Below, piece after piece: positions 24,083-35,973 of a DNA stretch of 37,687 nt. Position 1 is the stretch's first letter, and each line of letters starts with the position of its first letter. The position numbers were made by a program, and so were the translations under genes. The notes beneath the pieces were generated by a model. It did no database searches and was not told the origin of the DNA. It saw only the letters and a list, made by a program, of their open reading frames with translations. The stretch is from Saccoglossus kowalevskii (lineage: Eukaryota > Hemichordata > Enteropneusta > Harrimaniidae), in NCBI RefSeq assembly GCF_000003605.2, contig NW_003121383.1, positions 1 through 37,687 on the forward strand, read 5' to 3'.

Positions 24083-25056
24083 GGCAGAATTCTAATGGAA
24101 TAACAACAACTGTATACGCATACAAGTGTTCACTGTGAGAGTTGGGAGATTTCTAATGGAATTACAACAACTGTATACGCATACAATTGTTCACTGTGAG
24201 AGTTGGCAGAATTCTAATGGAATAACAACAACTGTATATGCATACAAGTGTTCACTGTGAGAGTTGGGAGAATTCTAATGAAATTACAACAACTGTATAT
24301 GCATACAAGTGTTCACTGTGAGAGTTGGCGGAATTCTAATGGAATAACAACAACTGTATATGCATACAAGTGTTCAATGTGAGAGTTGGGAGAATTCTAA
24401 TGGAATTACAACAACTGTATACACATACAAGTGTTCACTGTGAGAGTTGGCGGAATTCTAATGAAATTACAACAACTGTATACGCATACAAGTGTTCACT
24501 GAGAGTTGGCAGAATTCTAATGGAATTACAACAACTGTATATGCATACAATTGTTCACTGTGAGAGTTGGCAGAATTCTAATGGAATAACAACAACTGTA
24601 TACACATACAAGTGTTCACTGTGAGAGTTGGCGGAATTCTAATGAAATTACAACAACTGTATATGCATACAAGTGTTCACTGTGAGAGTTGGCGGAATTC
24701 TAATGGAATAACAACAACTGTATATGCATACAAGTGTTCAATGTGAGAGTTGGGAGAATTCTAATGGAATTACAACAACTGTATACACATACAAGTGTTC
24801 ACTGTGAGAGTTGGCGGAATTCTAATGAAATTACAACAACTGTATATGCATACAAGTGTTCACTGTGAGAGTTGGCAGAATTCTAATGGAATTACAACAA
24901 CTGTATATGCATACAAGTGTTTACTGTGAGAGTTGACAGAATTCTAATGGAATTACAACAACTGTATACACATACAAGTGTTCACTGTGAGAGTTGGGGG
25001 AATTCTAATGGAATTACAACAACTGTATACGCATACAAGTGTTCACTGTGAGAGTT
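24083..25056. repeat. 974-bp P-tail block, twin of 11825-12798
   Basis: Same sixteen monomers in the same variant states as 11825-12798. The right end is marked by a 122-bp insertion (CA-A, CG-k-T), after which the order resumes with ctatatac at 25179, exactly 122 bp further from its counterpart at 12799. Confidence 0.92.
24449..24507. repeat. 59-bp monomer (TG deleted from the tail)
   Basis: CG-k-C with ttcactgagag, slot 31, inside the 974-bp twin block. Confidence 0.92.
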
Positions 25057-25178
25057 GGCAGAATTCTAATGGAATTACAACAACTGTATACACATACAAG
25101 TGTTCACTGTGAGAGTTGGCGGAATTCTAATGAAATTACAACAACTGTATATGCATACAAGTGTTCACTGTGAGAGTT

Positions 25179-25971
25179 GGGAGAATTCTAATGGAATTAC
25201 AACAACTATATACGCATACAAGTGTTCACTGTGAGAGTTGGCGGATTTCTAATGGAATTACAACAACTGTATACGCATACAAGTGTTCACTGTGAGAGTT
25301 GGGAGAATTCTAATGGAATTACAACAACTGTATACGCATACAAGTGTTCACTGTGAGAGTTGGCGGATTTCTAATGGAATTACAACAACTGTATACGCAT
25401 ACAAGTGTTCACTGTGAGAGTTGGCAGAATTCTAATGGAATAACAACAACTGTATACGCATACAAGTGTTCACTGTGAGAGTTGGCGGAATTCTAATGGA
25501 ATTACAACAACTGTATATGCATACAAGTGTTCACTGTGAGAGTTGGGGGAATTCTAATGGAATTACAACAACTGTATATGCATACAAGTGTTCACTGTGA
25601 GAGTTGGGAGAATTCTAATGGAATTACAACAACTATATACGCATACAAGTGTTCACTGTGAGAGTTGGCGGATTTCTAATGGAATTACAACAACTGTATA
25701 CGCATACAAGTGTTCACTGTGAGAGTTGGGAGAATTCTAATGGAATTACAACAACTGTATACGCATACAAGTGTTCACTGTGAGAGTTGGCGGATTTCTA
25801 ATGGAATTACAACAACTGTATACGCATACAAGTGTTCACTGTGAGAGTTGGCAGAATTCTAATGGAATAACAACAACTGTATACGCATACAAGTGTTCAC
25901 TGTGAGAGTTGGCGGAATTCTAATGGAATTACAACAACTGTATATGCATACAAGTGTTCACTGTGAGAGTT
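25179..25971. repeat. 427-bp seven-monomer duplication of slots 41-46
   Basis: ctatatac, CGt, GA, CGt, CA-o-C, CG-T, GG-T at 25179-25605, then ctatatac, CGt, GA, CGt, CA-o-C, CG-T at 25606-25971, leading into the Q module. The same slots are duplicated independently, as a six-mer, at 13840. Confidence 0.88.
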
Positions 25972-26457
25972 GGGGGAATTCTAATGGAATTACAACAACT
26001 GTATACACATACAAGTGTTCACTGTGAGAGTTGGGGGATTCTAATGGAATTACAACAACTGTATACGCATACAAGTGTTCACTGTGAGAGTTGGCGGAAT
26101 TCTAATGGAATTACAACAACTGTATACGCATACAAGTGTTCACTGTGAGAGTTGGGGGAATTCTAATGGAATTACAACAACTGTATACGCATACAAGTGT
26201 TCACTGTGAGAGTTGGCGAAATTCTAATGGAATTACAACAACTGTATACGCATACAAGTGTTCACTGTGAGAGTTGGGGAATTCTAATGGAATTACAACA
26301 ACTGTATACGCATACAAGTGTTCACTGTGAGGATTGGGGGAATTCCAATGGAATTACAACAACTGTATACGCATACAAGTGTTCACTGTGAGAGTTGGGG
26401 GAATTCTAATGGAATTACAACAACTGTATATGCATACAAGTGTTCACTGTGAGAGTT

Positions 26458-27066
26458 GGTGGAATTCTAATGGAATTACAACAACTGTTTATGCATACAA
26501 GTGTTCACTGTGAGAGTCGGCAGAATTCTAATGGAATTACAACAACTGTATACACATACAAGTGTTCACTGTGAGAGTTGGGGGATTTCTAATGGAATTA
26601 CAACAACTGTATACGCATACAAGTGTTCACTGTGAGAGTTGGCAGAATTCTAATGGAATTACAACAACTGTATACACATACAAGTGTTCACTGTGAGAGT
26701 TGGCGGAATTCTAATGGAATTACAACAACTGTATACACATACAAGTGTTCACTGTGAGAGTTGGGAGAATTCTAATGGAATTACAACAACTGTATACGCA
26801 TACAAGTGTTCACTGTGAGAGTTGGCGGATTTCTAATGGAATTACACAACTGTATACGCATACAAGTGTTCACTGTGAGAGTTGGCAGAATTCTAATGGA
26901 ATAACAACAACTGTATACGCATACAAGTGTTCACTGTGAGAGTTGGGAGATTTCTAATGGAATTACAACAACTGTATACGCATACAATTGTTCACTGTGA
27001 GAGTTGGCAGAATTCTAATGGAATAACAACAACTGTATATGCATACAAGTGTTCACTGTGAGAGTT
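26458..27066. repeat. P module copy, entered from slot 55 by a junction
   Basis: A ggtggaattc monomer with tttatgc (26458) directly follows the Q module, then tcgg (26517), GGt, CA-A, CG-A, GA, a 60-bp CGt (26824-26883, attacacaac, one A lost), CA-o-C, GAt with caattg, CA-o-T. Slots 1-17 are missing. The 60-bp CGt is private to this copy. Confidence 0.88.
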
Positions 27067-28589
27067 GGGGGAATTCTAATGGAATTACAACAACTGTATA
27101 CACATACAAGTGTTCACTGTGAGAGTTGGCAGAATTCTAATGGAATTACAACAACTGTATACGCATACAAGTGTTCACTGTGAGAGTTGGCGGAATTCTA
27201 ATGGAATAACAACAACTGTATATGCATACAAGTGTTCAATGTGAGAGTTGGGAGAATTCTAATGGAATTACAACAACTGTATACACATACAAGTGTTCAC
27301 TATGAGAGTTGGCGGAATTCTAATGAAATTACAACAACTGTATATGCATACAAGTGTTCACTGTGAGAGTTGGCGGAATTCTAATGGAATTACAACAACT
27401 GTATATGCATACAAGTGTTTACTGTGAGAGTTGACAGAATTCTAATGGAATTACAACAACTGTATACACATACAAGTGTTCACTGTGAGAGTTGGGGGAA
27501 TTCTAATGGAATTACAACAACTGTATACGCATACAAGTGTTCACTGTGAGAGTTGGCAGAATTCTAATGGAATTACAACAACTGTATACACATACAAGTG
27601 TTCACTGTGAGAGTTGGGGGAATTCTAATGAAATAACAACAACTGTATACACATACAAGTGTTCACTGTGAGAGTTGGGGGAATTCTAATGGAATTACAA
27701 CAACTGTATACACATACAAGTGTTCACTGTGAGAGTTGGGGGAATTCTAATGGAATTACAACAACTGTATACACATACAAGTGTTCACTGTGAGAGTTGA
27801 CAGAATTCTAATGGAATTACAACAACTGTATACGCATACAAGTGTTCACTGTGAGAGTTGGCGGATTTCTAATGGAATTACAACAACTGTATACGCATAC
27901 AAGTGTTCACTGTGAGAGTTGGCAGAATTCTAATGGAATAACAACAACTGTATACGCATACAAGTGTTCACTGTGAGAGTTGGGAGATTTCTAATGGAAT
28001 TACAACAACTGTATACGCATACAATTGTTCACTGTGAGAGTTGGCAGAATTCTAATGGAATAACAACAACTGTATATGCATACAAGTGTTCACTGTGAGA
28101 GTTGGGAGAATTCTAATGAAATTACAACAACTGTATATGCATACAAGTGTTCACTGTGAGAGTTGGCGGAATTCTAATGGAATTACAACAACTGTATACG
28201 CATACAAGTGTTCACTGTGAGAGTTGGGAGAATTCTAATGGAATTACAACAACTGTATATGCATACAAGTGTTCACTGTGAGAGTCGGCAGAATTCTAAT
28301 GGAATTAAAACAACTGTATACGCATACAAGTGTTCACTGTGAGAGTTGGCAGAATTTTAATGGAATTACAACAACTGTATATGCATACAAGTGTTCACTG
28401 TGAGAGTTGGCGGAATTCTAATGAAATTACAACAACTGTATACGCATACAAGTGTTCACTGAGAGTTGGGGGAATTCCAATGGAATTACAACAACTGTAT
28501 ACGCATACAAGTGTTCACTGTGAGAGTTGGGGGAATTCTAATGGAATTACAACAACTGTATATGCATACAAGTATTCACTGTGAGAGTT
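27067..28589. repeat. Mixed segment with P-tail pieces and a hybrid tcgg/attaaaac monomer
   Basis: GG-A, CA-C, CG-o with ttcaatg, GA-A with ctatgag, CG-k, CG with tttac, AC-A, GG, CA-A, then the k+o GG monomer (27616) and two GG-A. CGt, CA-o-C, GAt with caattg, CA-o-T, GA-k-T (27860-28164) repeats slots 24-28. At 28287 one monomer carries both the tcgg mark of slot 19 and the attaaaac core of slot 1. A fifth 59-bp monomer (28409-28467) follows a tttt head rather than GA-A. Confidence 0.82.
28409..28467. repeat. 59-bp monomer in an atypical context
   Basis: CG-k-C with ttcactgagag, like the four others, but preceded by a tttt-head monomer and followed by ccaatgg. Its flanks therefore come from another part of the cycle. 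Confidence 0.92.
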
Positions 28590-29200
28590 GGCGGAATTCT
28601 AATGGAATTAAAACAACTGTATATGCATACAAGTGTTCACTGTGAGAGTTGGCAGAATTTTAATGGAATTACAACAACTGTATACACATACAAGTGTTCA
28701 CTGTGAGAGTTGGGGGAATTCTAATGGAATTACAACAACTGTATACGCATACAAGTGTTCACTGTGAGAGTTGGCAGAATTCTAATGGAATTACAACAAC
28801 TGTATACACATACAAGTGTTCACTGTGAGAGTTGGCGGAATTCTAATGAAATTACAACAACTGTATATGCATACAAGTGTTCACTGTGAGAGTTGGCGGA
28901 ATTCTAATGGAATTACAACAACTGTATACACATACAAGTGTTCACTGTGAGAGTTGGGGGAATTCTAATGGAATTACAACAACTGTATACGCATACAAGT
29001 GTTCACTGTGAGAGTTGGCAGAAATTCTAATGGAATTACAACAACTGTATACACGTACAAGTGTTCACTGTGAGAGTTGGCGGAATTCTAATGGAATTAC
29101 AACAACTGTATACGCATACAAGTGTTCACTGTGAGAGTTGGGAGAATTCTAATGGAATTACAACAACTGTATATGCATACAAGTGTTCACTGTGAGAGTT
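28590..29200. repeat. Mixed segment containing the only 62-bp monomer
   Basis: attaaaac with centre T, tttt head with centre A, GG, CA-A, CG-k, CG-A, GG, then a 62-bp CA monomer (29017-29078) with an extra A (cagaaattc) and a private acacgtac centre, then CG and GA-T. It does not match one continuous stretch of the HOR cycle. Confidence 0.82.
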
Positions 29201-29749
29201 GGCGGAATTCTAATGGAATTAAAACAACTGTATACGCATACAAGTGTTCACTGTGAGAGTTGGCGGGATTCTAATGGAATTACAACAACTGTATATGCAT
29301 ACAAGTGTTCACTGTGAGAGTTGGCGGAATTCTAATGGAATTACAACAACTGTATACACATACAAGTGTTCACTGTGAGAGTTGGCAGAATTTTAATGGA
29401 ATTACAACAACTGTATACGCATACAAGTGTTCACTGTGAGAGTTGGCGGATTTCTAATGGAATTACAACAACTGTATACGCATACAAGTGTTCACTGTGA
29501 GAGTTGGCAGAATTCTAATGGAATAACAACAACTGTATATGCATACAAGTGTTCACTGTGAGAGTTGGGAGAATTCTAATGGAATTACAACAACTGTATA
29601 CGCATACAAGTGTTCACTGTGAGAGTTGGCAGAATTCTAATGAAATTACAACAACTGTATATGCATACATGTGTTCACTGTGAGAGTTGGCGGAATTCTA
29701 ATGGAATTACAACAACTGTATATGCATACAAGTGTTCACTGTGAGAGTT
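29201..29749. repeat. 549-bp nine-monomer block, twin of 14511-15059
   Basis: attaaaac, ggcgggattc (29262), CG-A, tttt head, CGt, CA-o-T, GA-C, CA-k with catgtg, CG-T, matching 14511-15059 at a constant offset of 14690 bp. The private ggcgggattc confirms common descent of the two copies. Confidence 0.9.
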
Positions 29750-31030
29750 GGCGGAATTCTAATGGAATTACAACAACTGTATATGCATACAAGTGTTCAC
29801 TGTGAGAGTTGGGGGAATTCTAATGGAATTACAACAACTGTATATGCATACAAGTGTTCACTGTGAGAGTTGGCAGAATTTTAATGGAATTACAACAACT
29901 GTATACGCATACAAGTGTTCACTGTGAGAGTTGGCGGATTTCTAATGGAATTACAACAACTGTATACGCATACAAGTGTTCACTGTGAGAGTTGGCGGAA
30001 TTCTAATGGAATAACAACAACTGTATATGCATACAAGTGTTCACTGTGAGAGTTGGGAGAATTTTAATGGAATTACAACAACTGTATACGCATACAAGTG
30101 TTCACTGTGAGAGTTGGCGGATTTCTAATGGAATTACAACAACTGTATACGCATACAAGTGTTCACTGTGAGAGTTGGCGGAATTCTAATGGAATAACAA
30201 CAACTGTATATGCATACAAGTGTTCACTGTGAGAGTTGGGAGAATTCTAATGGAATTACAACAACTGTATACGCATACAAGTGTTCACTGTGAGAGTTGG
30301 CGGAATTCTAATGGAATTACAACAACTGTATACGCATACAAGTGTTCACTGTGAGAGTTGGCAGAATTCTAATGAAATTACAACAACTGTATATGCATAC
30401 ATGTGTTCACTGTGAGAGTTGGCGGAATTCTAATGGAATTACAACAACTGTATATGCATACAAGTGTTCACTGTGAGAGTTGACAGAATTCTAATGGAAT
30501 TACAACAACTGTATACACATACAAGTGTTCACTGTGAGAGTTGGGGGAATTCTAATGGAATTACAACAACTGTATACGCATACAAGTGTTCACTGTGAGA
30601 GTTGGCGGAATTCTAATGGAATTACAACAACTGTATACGCATACAAGTGTTCACTGTGAGAGTTGGGAGAATTCTAATGGAATTACAACAACTGTATACG
30701 CATACAAGTGTTCACTGTAAGAGTTGGCGGATTTCTAATGGAATTACAACAACTGTATACGCATACAAGTGTTCACTGTGAGAGTTGGCGGAATTCTAAT
30801 GGAATTACAACAACTGTATACACATACAAGTGTTCACTGTGAGAGTTGACAGAATTCTAATGGAATTACAACAACTGTATACGCATACAAGTGTTCACTG
30901 TGAGAGTTGGCGGAATTCTATTGAAATTACAACAACTGTATATGCATACAAGTGTTCACTGTGAGAGTTGGCGGAATTCTAATGGAATTACAACAACTGT
31001 ATATGCATACAAGTGTTCACTGTGAGAGTC
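29750..31030. repeat. Slots 2-18 with a repeated CGt / CG-o / GA unit
   Basis: CG-T, GG-T, then tttt head, CGt, CG-o-T, GA (with gaatttt), CGt, CG-o-T, GA, CG (183-bp trimer repeated, 29933-30298), CA-k with catgtg (30360), CG, AC-A, GG, CG, GA with ctgtaag, CGt, CG-A, AC, tattgaaatt (30909), CG-T, reaching tcgg at 31029. In this copy slot 11 is 61 bp, without the 4-bp insertion. Confidence 0.86.
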
Positions 31031-32067
31031 GGCAGAATTCTAATGGAATTACAACAACTGTATACACATACAAGTGTTCACTGTGAGAGTTGGGCGATTT
31101 CTAATGGAATTACAACAACTGTATACGCATACAAGTGTTCACTGTGAGAGTTGGCAGAATTCTAATGGAATTACAACAACTGTATACACATACAAGTGTT
31201 CACTGTGAGAGTTGGCGGAATTCTAATGGAATTACAACAACTGTATACACATACAAGTGTTCACTGTGAGAGTTGGGAGAATTCTAATGGAATTACAACA
31301 ACTGTATACGCATACAAGTGTTCACTGTGAGAGTTGGCGGATTTCTAATGGAATTACAACAACTGTATACGCATACAAGTGTTCACTGTGAGAGTTGGCA
31401 GAATTCTAATGGAATAACAACAACTGTATACGCATACAAGTGTTCACTGTGAGAGTTGGGAGATTTCTAATGGAATTACAACAACTGTATACGCATACAA
31501 TTGTTCACTGTGAGAGTTGGCAGAATTCTAATGGAATAACAACAACTGTATATGCATACAAGTGTTCACTGTGAGAGTTGGGAGAATTCTAATGAAATTA
31601 CAACAACTGTATATGCATACAAGTGTTCACTGTGAGAGTTGGGGGAATTCCAATGGAATTACAACAACTGTATACGCATACAAGTGTTCACTGTGAGAGT
31701 TGGGGGAATTCTAATGGAATTAAAACAACTGTATATGCATACAAGTGTTCACTGTGAGAGTTGGCAGAATTTTAATGGAATTACAACAACTGTATACGCA
31801 TACAAGTGTTCACTGTGAGAGTTGGGAGAATTCTAATGGAATTACAACAACTGTATACGCATACAAGTGTTCACTGTGAGAGTTGGCGGATTTCTAATGG
31901 AATTACAACAACTGTATACGCATACAAGTGTTCACTGTGAGAGTTGGCGGAATTCTAATGGAATAACAACAACTGTATATGCATACAAGTGTTCAATGTG
32001 AGAGTTGGGAGAATTCTAATGGAATTACAACAACTGTATACACATACAAGTGTTCACTGTGAGAGTT
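31031..32067. repeat. P module copy joined to slots 54-5
   Basis: tcgg-marked CA-A, a gggcgatttc monomer (31092, private), CA-A, CG-A, GA, CGt, CA-o-C, GAt with caattg, CA-o-T, GA-k-T, then ccaatgg (31641), a GG-head attaaaac (31702), tttt head, GA, CGt, CG-o with ttcaatg, GA-A. It shares the slot 28 to 54 junction with the left end of the window, but slot 55 and slot 1 are fused into one monomer at 31702. Confidence 0.87.
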
Positions 32068-33409
32068 GGGGGAATTCTAATGGAATTACAACAACTGTAT
32101 ATGCATACAAGTGTTCACTGTGAGAGTTGGCAGAATTCTAATGGAATTACAACAACTGTATACACATACAAGTGTTCACTGTGAGAGTTGGTGGAATTCT
32201 AATGAAATTACAACAACTGTATATGCATACAAGTGTTCACTGTGAGAGTTGGCGGAATTCTAATGAAATTACAACAACTGTATACGCATACAAGTGTTCA
32301 CTGTGAGTGTTGGGGGAATTCTAATGGAATTACAACAACTGTATACACATACAAGTGTTCACTGTGAGAGTTGGGGGAATTCTAATGGAATTACAACAAC
32401 TGTATACGCATACAAGTGTTCACTGTGAGAGTTGGGAGAATTCTAATGGAATTACAACAACTATATACGCATACAAGTGTTCACTGTGAGAGTTGGCGGA
32501 TTTCTAATGGAATTACAACAACTGTATACGCATACAAGTGTTCACTGTGAGAGTTGGGAGAATTCTAATGGAATTACAACAACTGTATACGCATACAAGT
32601 GTTCACTGTGAGAGTTGGCGGATTTCTAATGGAATTACAACAACTGTATACGCATACAAGTGTTCACTGTGAGAGTTGGCAGAATTCTAATGGAATAACA
32701 ACAACTGTATACGCATACAAGTGTTCACTGTGAGAGTTGGCGGAATTCTAATGGAATTACAACAACTGTATATGCATACAAGTGTTTACTGTGAGAGTTG
32801 ACAGAATTCTAATGGAATTACAACAACTGTATACGCATACAAGTGTTCACTGTGAGAGTTGGGGGAATTCTAATGGAATTACAACAACTGTATACGCATA
32901 CAAGTGTTTACTGTGAGAGTTGACAGAATTCTAATGGAATTACAACAACTGTATACGCATACAAGTGTTTACTGTGAGAGTTGACAGAATTCTAATGGAA
33001 TTACAACAACTGTATACACATACAAGTGTTCACTGTGAGAGTTGGGGGAATTCTAATGGAATTACAACAACTGTATACGCATACAAGTGTTCACTGTGAG
33101 AGTTGGGAGAATTCTAATGGAATTACAACAACTATATACGCATACAAGTGTTCACTGTGAGAGTTGGCGGATTTCTAATGGAATTACAACAACTGTATAC
33201 GCATACAAGTGTTCACTGTGAGAGTTGGGAGAATTCTAATGGAATTACAACAACTGTATACGCATACAAGTGTTCACTGTGAGAGTTGGCAGAATTCTAA
33301 TGAAATTACAACAACTGTATATGCATACATGTGTTCACTGTGAGAGTTGGCGGAATTCTAATGGAATTACAACAACTGTATATGCATACAAGTGTTCACT
33401 GTGAGAGTT
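32068..33409. repeat. Mixed segment including the twin of 13413-14022
   Basis: GG-T, CA-A, ggtgg-k (32190), CG-k with gtgagtgtt, GG-A, GG, then ctatatac, CGt, GA, CGt. From 32678 to 33287 ten monomers match 13413-14022. GA-C (33227) then joins CA-k with catgtg (33288) and CG-T, leading into the slot 9 block. Confidence 0.85.
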
Positions 33410-34571
33410 GACAGAATTCTAATGGAATTACAACAACTGTATACACATACAAGTGTTCACTGTGAGAGTTGGGGGAATTCTAATGGAATTACAACAACTG
33501 TATACGCATACAAGTGTTCACTGTGAGAGTTGGCGGAATTCTAATGGAATTACAACAACTGTATACGCATATATACAAGTGTTCACTGTGAGAGTTGGGA
33601 GAATTCTAATGGAATTACAACAACTGTATACGCATACAAGTGTTCACTGTGAGAGTTGGCGGATTTCTAATGGAATTACAACAACTGTATACGCATACAA
33701 GTGTTCACTGTGAGAGTTGGCGGAATTCTAATGGAATTACAACAACTGTATACACATACAAGTGTTCACTGTGAGAGTTGACAGAATTCTAATGGAATTA
33801 CAACAACTGTATACGCATACAAGTGTTCACTGTGAGAGTTGGGGAATTCTATTGAAATTACAACAACTGTATATGCATACAAGTGTTCACTGTGAGAGTT
33901 GGGAGAATTCTAATGGAATTACAACAACTGTATACGCATACAAGTGTTCACTGTGAGAGTTGGCGGAATTCTAATGGAATTACAACAACTGTTTATGCAT
34001 ACAAGTGTTCACTGTGAGAGTCGGCAGAATTCTAATGGAATTACAACAACTGTATACACATACAAGTGTTCACTGTGAGAGTTGGGGGATTTCTAATGGA
34101 ATTACAACAACTGTATACGCATACAAGTGTTCACTGTGAGAGTTGGCAGAATTCTAATGGAATTACAACAACTGTATACACATACAAGTGTTCACTGTGA
34201 GAGTTGGCGGAATTCTAATGGAATTACAACAACTGTATACACATACAAGTGTTCACTGTGAGAGTTGGGAGAATTCTAATGGAATTACAACAACTGTATA
34301 CGCATACAAGTGTTCACTGTGAGAGTTGGCGGATTTCTAATGGAATTACAACAACTGTATACGCATACAAGTGTTCACTGTGAGAGTTGGCAGAATTCTA
34401 ATGGAATAACAACAACTGTATACGCATACAAGTGTTCACTGTGAGAGTTGGGAGATTTCTAATGGAATTACAACAACTGTATACGCATACAATTGTTCAC
34501 TGTGAGAGTTGGCAGAATTCTAATGGAATAACAACAACTGTATATGCATACAAGTGTTCACTGTGAGAGTT
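33410..34571. repeat. 1162-bp block (slots 9-27), twin of 35974-37135
   Basis: Nineteen monomers: AC-A, GG, 65-bp CG (33532-33596), GA, CGt, CG-A, AC, 60-bp tattgaaatt (33841-33900), GA, tttatgc (33962), tcgg (34021), GGt, CA-A, CG-A, GA, CGt, CA-o-C, GAt with caattg, CA-o-T. The copy 2564 bp downstream has the same order and length; I see only three differences. Confidence 0.93.
33532..33596. repeat. 65-bp monomer with 4-bp TATA-type insertion
   Basis: CG-head monomer with gcatatatacaag, third monomer of the 1162-bp block. Confidence 0.92.
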
Positions 34572-35973
34572 GGGAGAATTCTAATGAAATTACAACAACT
34601 GTATACGCATACAAGTGTTCACTGTGAGAGTTGGCGGAATTCTAATGGAATAACAACAACTGTATATGCATACAAGTGTTCACTGTGAGAGTTGGCGGAA
34701 TTCTAATGGAATAACAACAACTGTATATGCATACAAGTGTTCACTGTGAGAGTTGGCGGAATTCTAATGGAATAACAACAACTGTATACGCATACAAGTG
34801 TTCACTGTGAGAGTTGGCGGAATTCTAATGGAATAACAACAACTGTATATGCATACAAGTGTTCACTGTGAGAGTTGGCGGAATTCTAATGGAATAACAA
34901 CAACTGTATATGCATACAAGTGTTCAATGTGAGAGTTGGGAGAATTCTAATGGAATTACAACAACTGTATACACATACAAGTGTTCACTGTGAGAGTTGG
35001 CGGAATTCTAATGAAATTACAACAACTGTATATGCATACAAGTGTTCACTGTGAGAGTTGGCAGAATTCTAATGGAATTACAACAACTGTATATGCATAC
35101 AAGTGTTTACTGTGAGAGTTGACAGAATTCTAATGGAATTACAACAACTGTATACACATACAAGTGTTCACTGTGAGAGTTGGGGGAATTCTAATGGAAT
35201 TACAACAACTGTATACGCATACAAGTGTTCACTGTGAGAGTTGGGAGAATTCTAATGGAATTACAACAACTATATACGCATACAAGTGTTCACTGTGAGA
35301 GTTGGCGGATTTCTAATGGAATTACAACAACTGTATACGCATACAAGTGTTCACTGTGAGAGTTGGGAGAATTCTAATGGAATTACAACAACTGTATACG
35401 CATACAAGTGTTCACTGTGAGAGTTGGCGGATTTCTAATGGAATTACAACAACTGTATACGCATACAAGTGTTCACTGTGAGAGTTGGGGGAATTCTAAT
35501 GGAATTACAACAACTGTATATGCATACAAGTGTTCACTGTGAGAGTTGGCGGAATTCTAATGGAATTAAAACAACTGTATACGCATACAAGTGTTCACTG
35601 TGAGAGTTGGCAGAATTTTAATGGAATTACAACAACTGTATACGCATACAAGTGTTCACTGTGAGAGTTGGCGGATTTCTAATGGAATTACAACAACTGT
35701 ATACGCATACAAGTGTTCACTGTGAGAGTTGGCGGAATTCTAATGGAATTACAACAACTGTATACACATACAAGTGTTCACTGTGAGAGTTGACAGAATT
35801 CTAATGGAATTACAACAACTGTATACGCATACAAGTGTTCACTGTGAGAGTTGGGGAATTCTATTGAAATTACAACAACTGTATATGCATACAAGTGTTC
35901 ACTGTGAGAGTTGGGAGAATTCTAATGGAATTACAACAACTGTATACGCATACAAGTGTTCACTGTGAGAGTT
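34572..35973. repeat. CG-o run, then slots 36-44, 55-4 and 14-17
   Basis: GA-k-C is followed by five consecutive CG-o monomers (34633-34937; the last has ttcaatg), a local expansion of slot 29/35. Then GA-A, CG-k, CA with tttac, AC-A, GG, ctatatac (35243), CGt, GA, CGt, GG-T, attaaaac (35548), tttt head, CGt (35670), CG-A, AC, 60-bp tattgaaatt (35853-35912), GA. The last five monomers recur 552 bp later at 36222-36525. Confidence 0.87.

Larger units (their letters stand above)
22620..26457. repeat. Most complete HOR cycle, 63 monomers, 3838 bp
   Basis: Runs through nearly all slots in order: attaaaac; tttt head and CGt (this pair twice); CG-o-T; GA; CA-k with catgtg (23047); CG; AC-A; GG; CG; GA (taatag); CGt; CG-A; AC; 60-bp tattgaaatt (23596); tttatgc (23656); tcgg (23715); the full P string to AC-A and GG (25056); CA-A and CG-k inserted (25057-25178); ctatatac series twice (25179, 25606); Q module to GG-T (26397-26457). 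Relative to my 55-slot reconstruction it lacks three slots and has eleven extra monomers, which gives exactly the 63 observed. The slot scheme is inferred, not read off a database. Confidence 0.82.
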
